From: an uncultured Collinsella sp.
GTDB taxonomy: Bacteria > Actinomycetota > Coriobacteriia > Coriobacteriales > Coriobacteriaceae
Assembly (NCBI GenBank): GCA_900551605.1
Contig: URWS01000066.1
Location: forward strand, 1-7,577
Reading direction: 5' to 3'
DNA length: 7,577 nucleotides
Part shown: positions 1 through 5,867 of the stretch, piece by piece
Position numbering within the stretch: the stretch's first letter is position 1
Layout: the number at the start of each line of letters is the position of its first letter
Notes under the pieces: generated by a model
Seen by the model: only the letters and a program-made list of their open reading frames with translations
Databases searched by the model: none
What the model was told of the DNA's origin: nothing
Program-made: the position numbers and the translations under genes

Positions 1-48
1 TCTACACTTATGCGATCGTCGGCAGCGTCAGATGTGTATAAGAGACAG
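1..48 (+). other. Illumina Nextera i5-side adapter (not genomic)
   Basis: The bases read as the end of the P5 primer (TCTACAC, 1-7), an 8-base index TTATGCGA (8-15, which I recall as Nextera XT index S522), the read-1 sequence TCGTCGGCAGCGTC (16-29) and the 19-bp Tn5 mosaic end AGATGTGTATAAGAGACAG (30-48). This is library sequence that was not trimmed before assembly. Genomic DNA starts at 49, so nothing biological should be read into the left end, including the Tn5 mosaic end, which is not a resident transposon. Confidence 0.98.
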
Positions 49-177
49 GATACCGTCTATCCCGCCTGCGGCGACGACCACAGTGGCGTAGCGCTTTCGG
101 TGCCCGAGCTCGAGGCGGCATCTGACGCCCAGGGCTGGGTCGACGTCTGCCGCGGATGGGAGCCGTTGACGGCATAG
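49..177 (+). CDS. 3' end of an unrecognised protein (42 residues left)
   Basis: One forward frame is open from the first genomic base to a TAG at 175-177. It gives 42 residues that begin DTVYPACGDDHSG and end WVDVCRGWEPLTA. Third positions are strongly G/C, as in the neighbouring genes, which supports real coding. The fragment is acidic, has two Cys and three Trp, and carries no motif I can name, so no function is assigned. The 5' part is lost at the adapter junction. A hairpin at 201-235 may end its transcript before the promoter of the next gene. Confidence 0.6.
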   Translation, partial: DTVYPACGDDHSGVALSVPELEAASDAQGWVDVCRGWEPLTA

Positions 178-200
178 GCCCCCATGTGTCGAATTGTTTT

Positions 201-235
201 CGGTCCCGTGTCCGTTGCTGACGGATGCGGGACCG
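201..235 (+). terminator. Hairpin between the partial gene and the transporter; terminator-like or operator
   Basis: Two 14-nt arms (201-214 and 222-235) pair along their whole length with two G-U wobbles around a 7-nt loop TTGCTGA. The outer eight pairs, CGGTCCCG with CGGGACCG, are perfect. The tract after the stem (TTGCTAT) is poor in T, so intrinsic termination would be weak. The right arm lies inside the spacer of the promoter at 218-247 and the loop covers part of its -35 box. The dyad could therefore also be a repressor site for the transporter gene. Both readings are inference. Confidence 0.45.
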
Positions 236-247
236 TTGCTATATAAT
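218..247 (+). promoter_or_regulatory. Promoter of the MFS transporter gene
   Basis: A perfect -10 hexamer TATAAT lies at 242-247. The best -35 is CTGACG (218-223; 4 of 6 matches to TTGACA) with an 18-bp spacer. TTGCTG at 215-220 is an alternative, but its spacer would be 21 bp. Transcription would start near 254, leaving a short leader of about 27 nt before the ATG at 281. The -35 overlaps the loop and right arm of the hairpin at 201-235. Confidence 0.65.
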
Positions 248-280
248 CGCCTCCGCTCAAAATGATTGGAGACGTTATAT

Positions 281-1477
281 ATGAGTCAGGCAAGGCAAGA
301 CGGCATCACACTCAAGCAGTGGCTCCCGCTCATCGGGCTCACCTGCTGCGCGTTCGTGTTCAACACGTCGGAGTTCATGCCCATCGGCCTGCTGACCGAT
401 ATCGCCGCATCGTTTTCGCTCACCGAGGCCCAAGCTGGCATCATGATTTCGGTCTATGCCTGGGGCGTCATGCTGCTGTCGTTGCCGCTCATGGTGTTCG
501 CTTCGCGCTTTGAGTTTAAGCGGATGTTGCTGGGCGTGCTGGCCGTGTTCTCGCTTGGCCAGTTCCTGTCCGCCTTGGCGCCGACCTATCCCATCTTGGT
601 CTGCGCGCGCCTGGTGGTTGCCTGCGCGCACGCCGTGTTCTGGTCGGTCGCTTCGATTATGGCCTCGCGCCTGGTCGACACACGCCATGGGGCGCTCGCC
701 ATCAGCATGATCGCCACGGGCTCGTCCATCGCACAGATCTTCGGTCTGCCCCTCGGCCGCGCTATTGGCCTTGCCGTGGGTTGGCGCATGACGTTTGCCG
801 TGGTCGGAGCCCTTTCTGCCATCGCGGTCGTCTACCAAGCGACCGTGTTCCCCGCCATGCCGGCGGGCGAGCGCTTTACGCTCAAACAACTGCCCGAGCT
901 GCTCAAGAACCCGTTCCTCATCGCGCTCTATGTGGTCACGGTTTTCATGGCAACAGGCTATTACGCGGGCTACAGCTATATTGAGCCCTTCCTGGCTCAG
1001 GTCGCGCACGTCGATGCGAGTGCCATTACCATGACGCTGACGGCGTTCGGCTGCTCCGGTCTGCTGGGAAGCTGGCTGTTCGGCCGCCTGTTCGACGGGC
1101 ATCGCTTCCCGTTCCTCGCGCTTACGCTCTCCGGCGTGCCGGTCGCCTTGCTGCTCATGGGGCCGGCTGCAGCGTCGCTCGCTGCGGTCCTCGCCATCTG
1201 TGCACTGTGGGGCTGCTGCGCCACAGCCTTCAACGTGGCGTTCCAGGCCGAGCTCATCAAATACACGCCGGCGGATTCGTCGGCTGTTGCCATGTCGATC
1301 TTCTCGGGCCTGTTTAACCTCGGTATCGGCACCGGCACCGCGATCGGCGGCGCCGTCGTCTCGGGCCCCGGCATCGCCTGGATTGGCTACGCGGGCGGCG
1401 CAATTGCCGTCATGGGTGTCATCCTCGCCATCACGGTAATGTTCCCAGCCATCCGTCGCGCCAAGGCCGTCGCCTAA
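281..1477 (+). CDS. MFS transporter, DHA1 family, SotB/AraJ-type sugar efflux
   Basis: This 398-residue membrane protein has about 12 hydrophobic segments, the usual length for the family, and should act at the cytoplasmic membrane as a proton-coupled exporter. Segments familiar from E. coli SotB are present: FNTSEFMPIGLLTDIA (27-42), YAWGVMLLSLPL (59-70), ARLVVACAHAVFWS (109-122), GLPLGRAIGLAVGWRMTF (155-172) and YYAGYSYIEPF (227-237). SotB exports arabinose and other sugars; the substrate here cannot be read from sequence, and drug or amino-acid efflux is possible. The ATG at 281 was chosen because GGAG (268-271) sits 9 nt upstream; an in-frame TTG at 266 would overlap that site. It has its own promoter and is followed by a long palindrome, so it looks monocistronic. 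Confidence 0.88.
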   Translation: MSQARQDGITLKQWLPLIGLTCCAFVFNTSEFMPIGLLTDIAASFSLTEAQAGIMISVYAWGVMLLSLPLMVFASRFEFKRMLLGVLAVFSLGQFLSALAPTYPILVCARLVVACAHAVFWSVASIMASRLVDTRHGALAISMIATGSSIAQIFGLPLGRAIGLAVGWRMTFAVVGALSAIAVVYQATVFPAMPAGERFTLKQLPELLKNPFLIALYVVTVFMATGYYAGYSYIEPFLAQVAHVDASAITMTLTAFGCSGLLGSWLFGRLFDGHRFPFLALTLSGVPVALLLMGPAAASLAAVLAICALWGCCATAFNVAFQAELIKYTPADSSAVAMSIFSGLFNLGIGTGTAIGGAVVSGPGIAWIGYAGGAIAVMGVILAITVMFPAIRRAKAVA

Positions 1478-1492
1478 CCATACCCCCTCATC

Positions 1493-1559
1493 AGTTGCGG
1501 TGAAATACGGACTGTTTAGCCCAATAAACCTGGCAAACAGTCCGTATTTCACCGCAACT
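1493..1559 (+). repeat. 25-bp perfect palindrome with 17-nt loop; probable terminator or dispersed repeat
   Basis: Arms 1493-1517 and 1535-1559 are exact reverse complements (25 of 25) around a 17-nt loop in which GCC (1519-1521) can pair with GGC (1532-1534). The symmetry continues outward: CCCCC at 1483-1487 faces GGGGG at 1566-1570, and CC (1478-1479) faces GG (1574-1575). On the plus strand the stem is followed by TTATTTT, so it can work as an intrinsic terminator for the transporter gene 15 bp upstream. On the minus strand no T tract follows. A terminator does not need so long and so perfect a stem, which suggests a mobile or repeated palindromic element; copy number in the genome is unknown. 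Confidence 0.85.
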
Positions 1560-1563
1560 TATT

Positions 1564-1595
1564 TTGGGGGATAGGACGTGCGGCGGGCATACAAT
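1564..1595 (+). promoter_or_regulatory. Possible promoter of the GH13-glycosylase operon
   Basis: TACAAT (1590-1595) matches the -10 consensus at five of six positions and lies 36 bp before the ATG at 1632. The only -35-like sequence is TTGGGG (1564-1569) with a 20-bp spacer, which is weak, so an activator may be needed or the call may be wrong. The -35 candidate overlaps the right flank of the palindrome at 1493-1559. Confidence 0.4.
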
Positions 1596-1631
1596 GGATA
1601 GCGTTGTGTGAGGGCCGAATGGGAGGTTGCT

Positions 1632-3008
1632 ATGTGGGCATACGAGACGACGTTCTATCAGATCTATCCGCTGGGCTTTTGCGGTGCCCCGCGCGAAAAC
1701 GCCGCGCCCGTTGCCGAGGATGAGCTCGCCCAGGCAGCCGATGCCGCAGCCAACTCCGATGCCCCCATCATGAAGATCGCCCAATGGGCCGACTACCTGC
1801 AAGAGCTCGGCATTGGCGCAGTGCTCATTAACCCGCCGCTCGAGTCCGACAGCCACGGCTACGACACGCGTAGCCTGCGTCATATCGACCGTCGCCTGGG
1901 TGGGGACGCCGACTTTGCCGCCGTGTGCGAGACGCTGCACGCTCATGGCATCCGCGTGGTGCTCGATGCCGTCTTCAACCATGTCGGTCGTGGCTTTTGG
2001 GCCTTCCGCGATGTGCGGGAGCGCAAGTGGGACTCGCCCTACAAGGACTGGTTCCACATTAGCTTTGACGGTGACTCGTGCTACGGCGATGGCTTTTGGT
2101 ACGAGGGCTGGGAGGGTCATTTTGAGCTCGTAAAGCTCAACCTGCAAAACCCTGCCGTGGTCGATTACCTGCTCGAGTCCGTGCGCCGCTGGGCCGAGGT
2201 CTTTGGCGCCGACGGCCTGCGCCTGGACGTCGCCTATATGCTCGACCGCGACTTCATGCGTCGTCTGCATACCTTTACCCGCGAGCTCAAGCCCGATTTT
2301 GTGCTGATCGGCGAGACGCTTCACGGCGACTACAACCAGATCGTCAACGACGAGATGCTCGACTCCTGCACCAACTACGAGTGCTACAAGGGCCTGTACT
2401 CCAGCTTTAACTCGGTCAACATGTTCGAGATTGCCCACTCGCTGCATCGCCAGTTTGGTGGCGATCCGTGGTGCATCTACCGCGGCAAGCATCTGCTGTC
2501 GTTTGTCGACAACCATGACGTGCCGCGCCTGGCGAGCATCCTCACCGACAAGTCGTGCCTGCGTCCCGCCTATGGCATGCTCTTTGGTATGCCGGGTATT
2601 CCGTGCGTCTACTACGGCAGCGAGTGGGGGATTGCCGGCGAAAAGGGCGGTCCCGATGGCGATTGGGCGTTGCGTCCTGCGCTTGACGAGCCGGCGCCCA
2701 ATGAGCTGACGGCATTCATCACGCAGCTGACGCACCTGCGCTCGGCAAACGACGCGGTGGCCCGTGCCCTCAACTACGGCGCCTATCGTAACGTGGTAAT
2801 CCAGAACAAACAGCTGCTGTTCGAGCGCGCCTGTGACGATGCGACAGTGTTCGTGGCGGTAAATGCTGTGGACGAGCCCTATACCTTTGGGGCCGGCGAA
2901 CTCAACGGCTCCTTCGTGGACCTGCTTGCCGACGATGCGCCCACGGTGGAGCTATCGGGCTCCCTTGAGCTTGCGCCCTATGAGGTGCGCTATCTGCTGA
3001 GGGTCTAG
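1632..3008 (+). CDS. GH13 alpha-amylase family glycosidase, cytosolic maltodextrinase type
   Basis: The 458-residue product has all four GH13 motifs: region I DAVFNH (112-117), region II GLRLDVAY (195-202) with nucleophile D199 and R197, region III GETLHGD (227-233) with acid/base E228, and region IV FVDNHD (291-296) with D296. The catalytic set is complete, so it should cleave alpha-glucosidic bonds with retention. There is no signal peptide and no N-terminal CBM34-like domain of neopullulanases; the barrel starts at once (FYQIYPLGFCGAP, 8-20) and a short C-terminal beta domain follows from about 390. A cytosolic role on imported malto-oligosaccharides is the best inference; exact specificity (maltodextrinase, alpha-glucosidase, oligo-1,6-glucosidase) is open. 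The ATG at 1632 has GGGAGG 5 nt upstream; an in-frame GTG at 1608 has no such site. The next gene starts 3 bp after the stop. Confidence 0.9.
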   Translation: MWAYETTFYQIYPLGFCGAPRENAAPVAEDELAQAADAAANSDAPIMKIAQWADYLQELGIGAVLINPPLESDSHGYDTRSLRHIDRRLGGDADFAAVCETLHAHGIRVVLDAVFNHVGRGFWAFRDVRERKWDSPYKDWFHISFDGDSCYGDGFWYEGWEGHFELVKLNLQNPAVVDYLLESVRRWAEVFGADGLRLDVAYMLDRDFMRRLHTFTRELKPDFVLIGETLHGDYNQIVNDEMLDSCTNYECYKGLYSSFNSVNMFEIAHSLHRQFGGDPWCIYRGKHLLSFVDNHDVPRLASILTDKSCLRPAYGMLFGMPGIPCVYYGSEWGIAGEKGGPDGDWALRPALDEPAPNELTAFITQLTHLRSANDAVARALNYGAYRNVVIQNKQLLFERACDDATVFVAVNAVDEPYTFGAGELNGSFVDLLADDAPTVELSGSLELAPYEVRYLLRV

Positions 3009-3011
3009 CTC

Positions 3012-3575
3012 ATGACTGCGCCGGATGAGGGATATCAACATATTGAGCATGGGTTTGAGCCCGTGTTCGACGAACGCTCGCGCATTTTGGTGCTGGGCTC
3101 GTTTCCCTCGGTGCTCTCGCGCGCTAACACCTTCTATTATGGCAACCCCCAGAACCGCTTTTGGCGCGTGATGGCCGCGTGTCTTGGTGTGCCCGTGCCG
3201 CCCAACGAGGGAGGCCCTTTGGCGAGCGGTGAGCCCGCGACGCTCGATGCTTCGATTGCCGCTAAGCGGGCCATGCTGCTGAACGGCGGCGTGGCCCTGT
3301 GGGACGTAATCGAGAGTTGCGACATCAAGGGCTCAAGCGACGCCAGCATCAAAAACATCGTGCCGGCACATATTGAGCACATCACCGATGCTGCGCCTAT
3401 CGAGGTCGTTATTTGCAACGGCGGCACGGCCGGGCGGCTCTACAAGCGCTATCTGCAAGAGCGGACGGGGCTGCCGGCTATCGTCTTGCCGTCGACAAGT
3501 CCCGCCAACGCGGCATGGCGTCTGGATCGGCTTGTCGAGCGCTGGCACGATGCCATTGACTGGGCAGCCTCTTAA
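3012..3575 (+). CDS. DNA-deoxyinosine (hypoxanthine) glycosylase, UDG superfamily family 6
   Basis: The 187-residue protein matches the hypoxanthine-DNA glycosylase branch of the uracil-DNA glycosylase superfamily. The marks are LGSFPSVLS (28-36), FYYGNPQNRFW (41-51), ALWDVIESCDIKGSSD (95-110), a beta strand VVICNGG (132-138) and the LPSTSPANAAW loop (159-169), in place of the HPSP-type motif 2 of other families. Known members remove hypoxanthine, the deamination product of adenine, from DNA as the first step of base excision repair. It is cytosolic and has no iron-sulfur cysteine set. GAGGG (2999-3003) inside the end of the preceding gene gives an 8-nt spacing to the ATG, and the 3-bp gap indicates co-transcription and probably coupled translation with the GH13 gene. 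Its stop lies 1 base from the stop of the convergent gene. Confidence 0.88.
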   Translation: MTAPDEGYQHIEHGFEPVFDERSRILVLGSFPSVLSRANTFYYGNPQNRFWRVMAACLGVPVPPNEGGPLASGEPATLDASIAAKRAMLLNGGVALWDVIESCDIKGSSDASIKNIVPAHIEHITDAAPIEVVICNGGTAGRLYKRYLQERTGLPAIVLPSTSPANAAWRLDRLVERWHDAIDWAAS

Positions 3576-3597
3576 TTTAGATGTATGAGCGGCTGCC
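3563..3597. terminator. Hairpin over the two convergent stop codons; possible bidirectional terminator
   Basis: GGCAGCC (3563-3569) is the exact reverse complement of GGCTGCC (3591-3597), and TC (3570-3571) can also pair with GA (3587-3588) past a 2-nt bulge. The loop holds both stop codons, TAA at 3573-3575 on plus and 3577-3579 on minus. Neither side has a proper T tract, so intrinsic termination is uncertain. With only one base between the genes, no other place is available for a shared terminator outside the coding sequence. Confidence 0.4.
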
Positions 3598-4233
3598 GAG
3601 ATATTTCATAGCGATACGCCAAATTGGTGCGGGCAGCGCGGGTTCGGCATAAACCATGCCATCGGCGTCGACGTCATCGGCATTGCCGCCGCCGAGTCGC
3701 TGCGCATGCTCAATGGAGCAGCCCATGCGCACGGCGCCTACCAGCTTGTCCATGGCTTCGGAAAACGGCCGGCGCAAGAGGCCCATGCGCGGGGATCGGC
3801 GAAGCGCTGCGATGCCGGCGCCGGTGCAGACGGTGATGCCGCCACACCACGACAGCCCTCGATGCTCACATGCTTCACGCAGGCGGCCAACTACAACGTG
3901 CGCCTGTTCAGCGCTTCCGTAGGCAGCTTGAACAGCGACATAGACGCGCGTTTCCGCACCCCCAAGGCAATCAAGCGTCTGTTCAACGACGGCCATCGCC
4001 TCGCCATCGAGCGCATCTTCAACTGCGAATACGATGCCGTCCGCAACGCTGCTGGCGTCATCCGTCCCCAGATCGACCGGGCGGGGGAGCGCGGTGCCGG
4101 AAAGCCGGGCATACGCCGCGATGGCATCCTGAAAGTCCCAAAGCAAAAACTCAAGATCAGCGCTGTCGGGAATACTGATATACGCAATGTTCTGCAGCGT
4201 TTTGGGCTCATTGCCACGCGCGGTCGTCTCCAT
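3577..4233 (-). CDS. Degenerate flavodoxin-fold (NADPH-dependent FMN reductase-like) protein
   Basis: The 218-residue protein has the layout of flavodoxin-like NAD(P)H oxidoreductases common in gut anaerobes: a first strand (NIAYISI, 15-21), a central DGIVFAVEDALDGEAMAVVE segment (65-84) where such proteins normally have a P-Y loop, a strand RVYVAVQAAYG (96-106), the GLSWCGGITVCTGAGI segment (126-141) and a C-terminal AEPALPAPIWRIAMKYLG tail (196-213). The N-terminal phosphate-binding loop (GSPR type) that holds FMN is missing, and the P-Y loop has become acidic. It may not bind FMN. Family assignment is by pattern and moderate; no function is claimed. The inner ATG at 4233 was chosen because AAAGGAGG lies just 4 nt before it; an in-frame ATG at 4254 would place that site inside the gene. 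It is divergent from the aminotransferase gene across 93 bp. Confidence 0.6.
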   Translation of the reverse strand: METTARGNEPKTLQNIAYISIPDSADLEFLLWDFQDAIAAYARLSGTALPRPVDLGTDDASSVADGIVFAVEDALDGEAMAVVEQTLDCLGGAETRVYVAVQAAYGSAEQAHVVVGRLREACEHRGLSWCGGITVCTGAGIAALRRSPRMGLLRRPFSEAMDKLVGAVRMGCSIEHAQRLGGGNADDVDADGMVYAEPALPAPIWRIAMKYLGSRSYI

Positions 4234-4326
4234 GCCGCCTCCTTTCCGGTTCATTTCCGTTTAGGTTACACCGTCTGCCAGCCGGACGGCGCGCTATCCT
4301 AGTGCAACACTTACGAAAGGAATGCC

Positions 4327-5463
4327 ATGCGCCTGCCCATGAATACTTCGCTTGCCACGCTCAAGCCCTCCGGCATCCGCCGAATCAACGCGCTCGCCGC
4401 CCAGCATCCGGGATGCATTGCGCTCGCGCTCGGCGAGCCCGATTTTCCCACGCCCGATGTGATTAGCGCCGAGGTGACCGCCGCGCTGGACCGCGGCGAC
4501 ACGCACTATCCGCCCAACAACGGTCGCCCCGCCCTGCGCGATGCACTGTCCAGATATATGGATGACGCGGGCCTGGCGTTTTCCGCCGATGAGGTCATCC
4601 TGACCGACGGTGCGACCGAGGCGCTGTCGGCAACATTCATGGCTATGCTCAACCCCGGCGACGAGGTCATTATTCCCGCGCCGGCCTTTGGTCTGTACGA
4701 GAGCATCGTCGTGGCCAATCACGCCAAGGCGGTCTTTTTGGATACGGAGCCTGCGCAATTCCAGATTGACGAGGACGCACTTCGTGCTTGCGTGACGCCG
4801 GCGACCAAGGCTATCGTCATCTGCTCGCCCAACAACCCCACGGGCTGCATCCTCAGCGCGGCGTCACTCGACGCCGTGGCGCGCGTGGCGGAGCAGACGG
4901 GCATCTACGTGGTCTGCGACGACGTATACAACCGTCTAGTCTATGTGGATGGCTACGAGCGCTTTGCCCAGCGCCACCCGGCGCTTCGCGATCAGACGGT
5001 AGTTATCGAAAGCTTCTCCAAGCCCTGGGCCATGACCGGCTGGCGCTTGGGCTGGCTTGCAGCGGCAGGGCCCGTCATCGCCGAGATCGCCAAGGCTCAC
5101 CAATACCTAGTATCGAGCGCCGTCTCCTTCGAGATGGACGCCGCAGCCCGAGCCCTGACCGTCGACCCAACCCCCATGCTCGAAGTCTACCGAGCCCGCC
5201 GCGAACGCGTGCTCGTAGCCTTAAACGCCATGGGCCTCGACGTAGTAGAGCCCGCAGGAGCCTTCTACACTTTCCCAAGCATCAAAAAGTTCGGCCTAAC
5301 CAGCGAAGACTTCTGCATCAAAGCCATCAAAGAGGCAAACGTAGCCCTAGTCCCGGGCGACTGTTTCGGCACCGAAGGCCACATCCGCCTAAGCTACTGC
5401 GTCTCCGACCAAGATCTGGACGAAGGCCTAAATCGCCTGTCCACCTTCATTTCAACCTTATAG
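4327..5463 (+). CDS. PLP-dependent aminotransferase, class I/II
   Basis: The 378-residue protein is a full-length fold-type I aminotransferase that moves an amino group between an amino acid and a 2-oxo acid through pyridoxal phosphate. Visible signs are GEPDF (36-40), DGATEAL for the phosphate site (94-100), NNPTG (169-173), DDVY with D198 for the ring nitrogen and Y201 (198-201), SFSKPWAMTGWRLG with Schiff-base K232 (229-242), and IRLSYC with R354 for the substrate carboxylate (353-358). Aspartate or alanine are likely amino donors, but the substrate cannot be fixed. GAAAGGA ends 5-6 nt before the ATG at 4327; an out-of-frame ATG at 4322 is too close to it. Codons change at about residue 258: GCG falls from 18 uses to none, while CTA, GTA, GAA and AAA rise. 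A weak hairpin without a T tract follows at 5487-5513. Confidence 0.92.
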   Translation: MRLPMNTSLATLKPSGIRRINALAAQHPGCIALALGEPDFPTPDVISAEVTAALDRGDTHYPPNNGRPALRDALSRYMDDAGLAFSADEVILTDGATEALSATFMAMLNPGDEVIIPAPAFGLYESIVVANHAKAVFLDTEPAQFQIDEDALRACVTPATKAIVICSPNNPTGCILSAASLDAVARVAEQTGIYVVCDDVYNRLVYVDGYERFAQRHPALRDQTVVIESFSKPWAMTGWRLGWLAAAGPVIAEIAKAHQYLVSSAVSFEMDAAARALTVDPTPMLEVYRARRERVLVALNAMGLDVVEPAGAFYTFPSIKKFGLTSEDFCIKAIKEANVALVPGDCFGTEGHIRLSYCVSDQDLDEGLNRLSTFISTL

Positions 5464-5513
5464 CCCAACGGGATGCAACACATCAGCCCACCGACTCAAG
5501 CACTATGAGTGGG

Positions 5514-5736
5514 GGCGTCAGCCAACGAAAACCCGGGCTGCCCCAAAGTCACCGCAGGCCGCGCCGCCGAAGGCCGGGCGCAAGGTTTTCGTAGATTCCG
5601 CACGAGCCGAAGGCCACTTAATGTGGCCTTCGTGCGAGCCCAGGACTTGACCGAGCGAAAACCTTGCGCCCGGCCTTCGGCGGAGCGTGCCGGATGGTGG
5701 AATTGTGTGCAGCCCGGTTTTCCGTTGACCGACGCC
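5514..5736. repeat. Large nested inverted repeat (palindromic element)
   Basis: Inner arms 5564-5591 and 5656-5683 are perfect reverse complements (28 of 28), and extend to 31 of 32 at 5560-5591 and 5656-5687. Outer arms 5514-5540 and 5710-5736 match at 23 of 27 positions. Between inner and outer arms the two sides keep only patchy similarity (23 against 26 nt). In the centre a 10-bp hairpin, CGAAGGCCAC with GTGGCCTTCG around TTAAT (5608-5632), fills most of the loop. The word CGAAGGCC occurs four times in alternating orientation. The whole would fold as a three-tier cruciform or RNA hairpin. No protein is encoded. It fills most of the space between the aminotransferase and rplJ, and its right outer arm contains the -35 box of the rplJ promoter. 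It resembles a MITE or REP-doublet type repeat, but its copy number is unknown. Confidence 0.85.
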
Positions 5737-5753
5737 GGGGTCCCCGCCATAAT
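5725..5753 (+). promoter_or_regulatory. Strong promoter of the rplJ-rplL operon
   Basis: TTGACC (5725-5730; five of six to consensus) and CATAAT (5748-5753; five of six) are set 17 bp apart, giving a start near 5760. The spacer is very GC-rich and holds a short dyad CGGGGTCCCCG (5736-5746). The transcript starts just before the L10 leader, which fits a ribosomal protein operon promoter. The -35 box lies in the outer arm of the inverted repeat at 5514-5736. Confidence 0.8.
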
Positions 5754-5770
5754 ACTTCCGGTTCACGCAC

Positions 5771-5852
5771 GAATCCGCTGCCAGAGACAGCCGGCGCAAA
5801 CGGGTCTTACCCGCGAGCTTAATGGGACTTCCCGCCAGCCGAGGTGGTCGAG
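5771..5852 (+). promoter_or_regulatory. Ribosomal protein L10 leader RNA
   Basis: The conserved words of the L10 leader are present in order: CCGCTGCCAGAGACAGCCGG (5775-5794), GCGAGCTTAAT (5813-5823) and GCCAGCCGAGGTGG (5834-5847). The closing stem can form between CCGCT (5775-5779) and GGTGG (5843-5847), a second stem between GGCG (5793-5796) and CGCC (5833-5836), and a small hairpin from CGGGT and ACCCG (5801-5813). In characterised bacteria the L10(L12)4 complex binds this RNA and represses its own operon. Here an intrinsic terminator follows directly, so the leader probably controls attenuation as shown for Bacillus subtilis rplJL. Confidence 0.85.
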
Positions 5853-5867
5853 TAGATATGTCTTCTC

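Noticed and set aside
30..48. Tn5/IS50 mosaic end as evidence of a transposon
   Set aside because: It is embedded in Nextera primer and index sequence, so it comes from library preparation.
275..1552. 425-codon open frame on the minus strand, antisense to the transporter and starting in the 1493-1559 palindrome
   Set aside because: Composition is that of the reverse frame of a high-GC3 gene (rich in Arg, Asp, Glu, His, Gly, no domain), while the plus frame is a clear MFS transporter.
1491..2735. 414-codon open frame on the minus strand across the palindrome and the GH13 gene
   Set aside because: It is the antisense shadow of a gene with all GH13 catalytic motifs; no domain or ribosome binding site supports it.
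4234..4326. Divergent promoters between the flavodoxin-like gene and the aminotransferase
   Set aside because: TATCCT (4295-4300) on plus and TAACCT-like sequence on minus are possible -10 boxes, but neither has a -35 at an accepted spacing, so no promoter is called although one must exist nearby.
4322..4342. Six-codon frame beginning at ATG 4322, overlapping the aminotransferase start, as a leader peptide
   Set aside because: Its ATG is 1 nt from the AAAGG site, too close for initiation, and it has no attenuator after it.
4788..5594. 268-codon plus-strand frame overlapping the aminotransferase and the inverted repeat
   Set aside because: Rich in Arg, Ser, His and Pro as typical of a shifted frame; it runs through the aminotransferase active-site region in the wrong frame.
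5564..5683. Invertible promoter (inverton): 28-bp inverted repeats flank 64 bp that include TTGACC at 5647-5652
   Set aside because: No -10 lies at a usable distance from that TTGACC, the spacer is itself a hairpin, there is no recombinase gene in view, and the rplJ promoter lies outside the inner arms. Reads in both orientations would reopen the idea.
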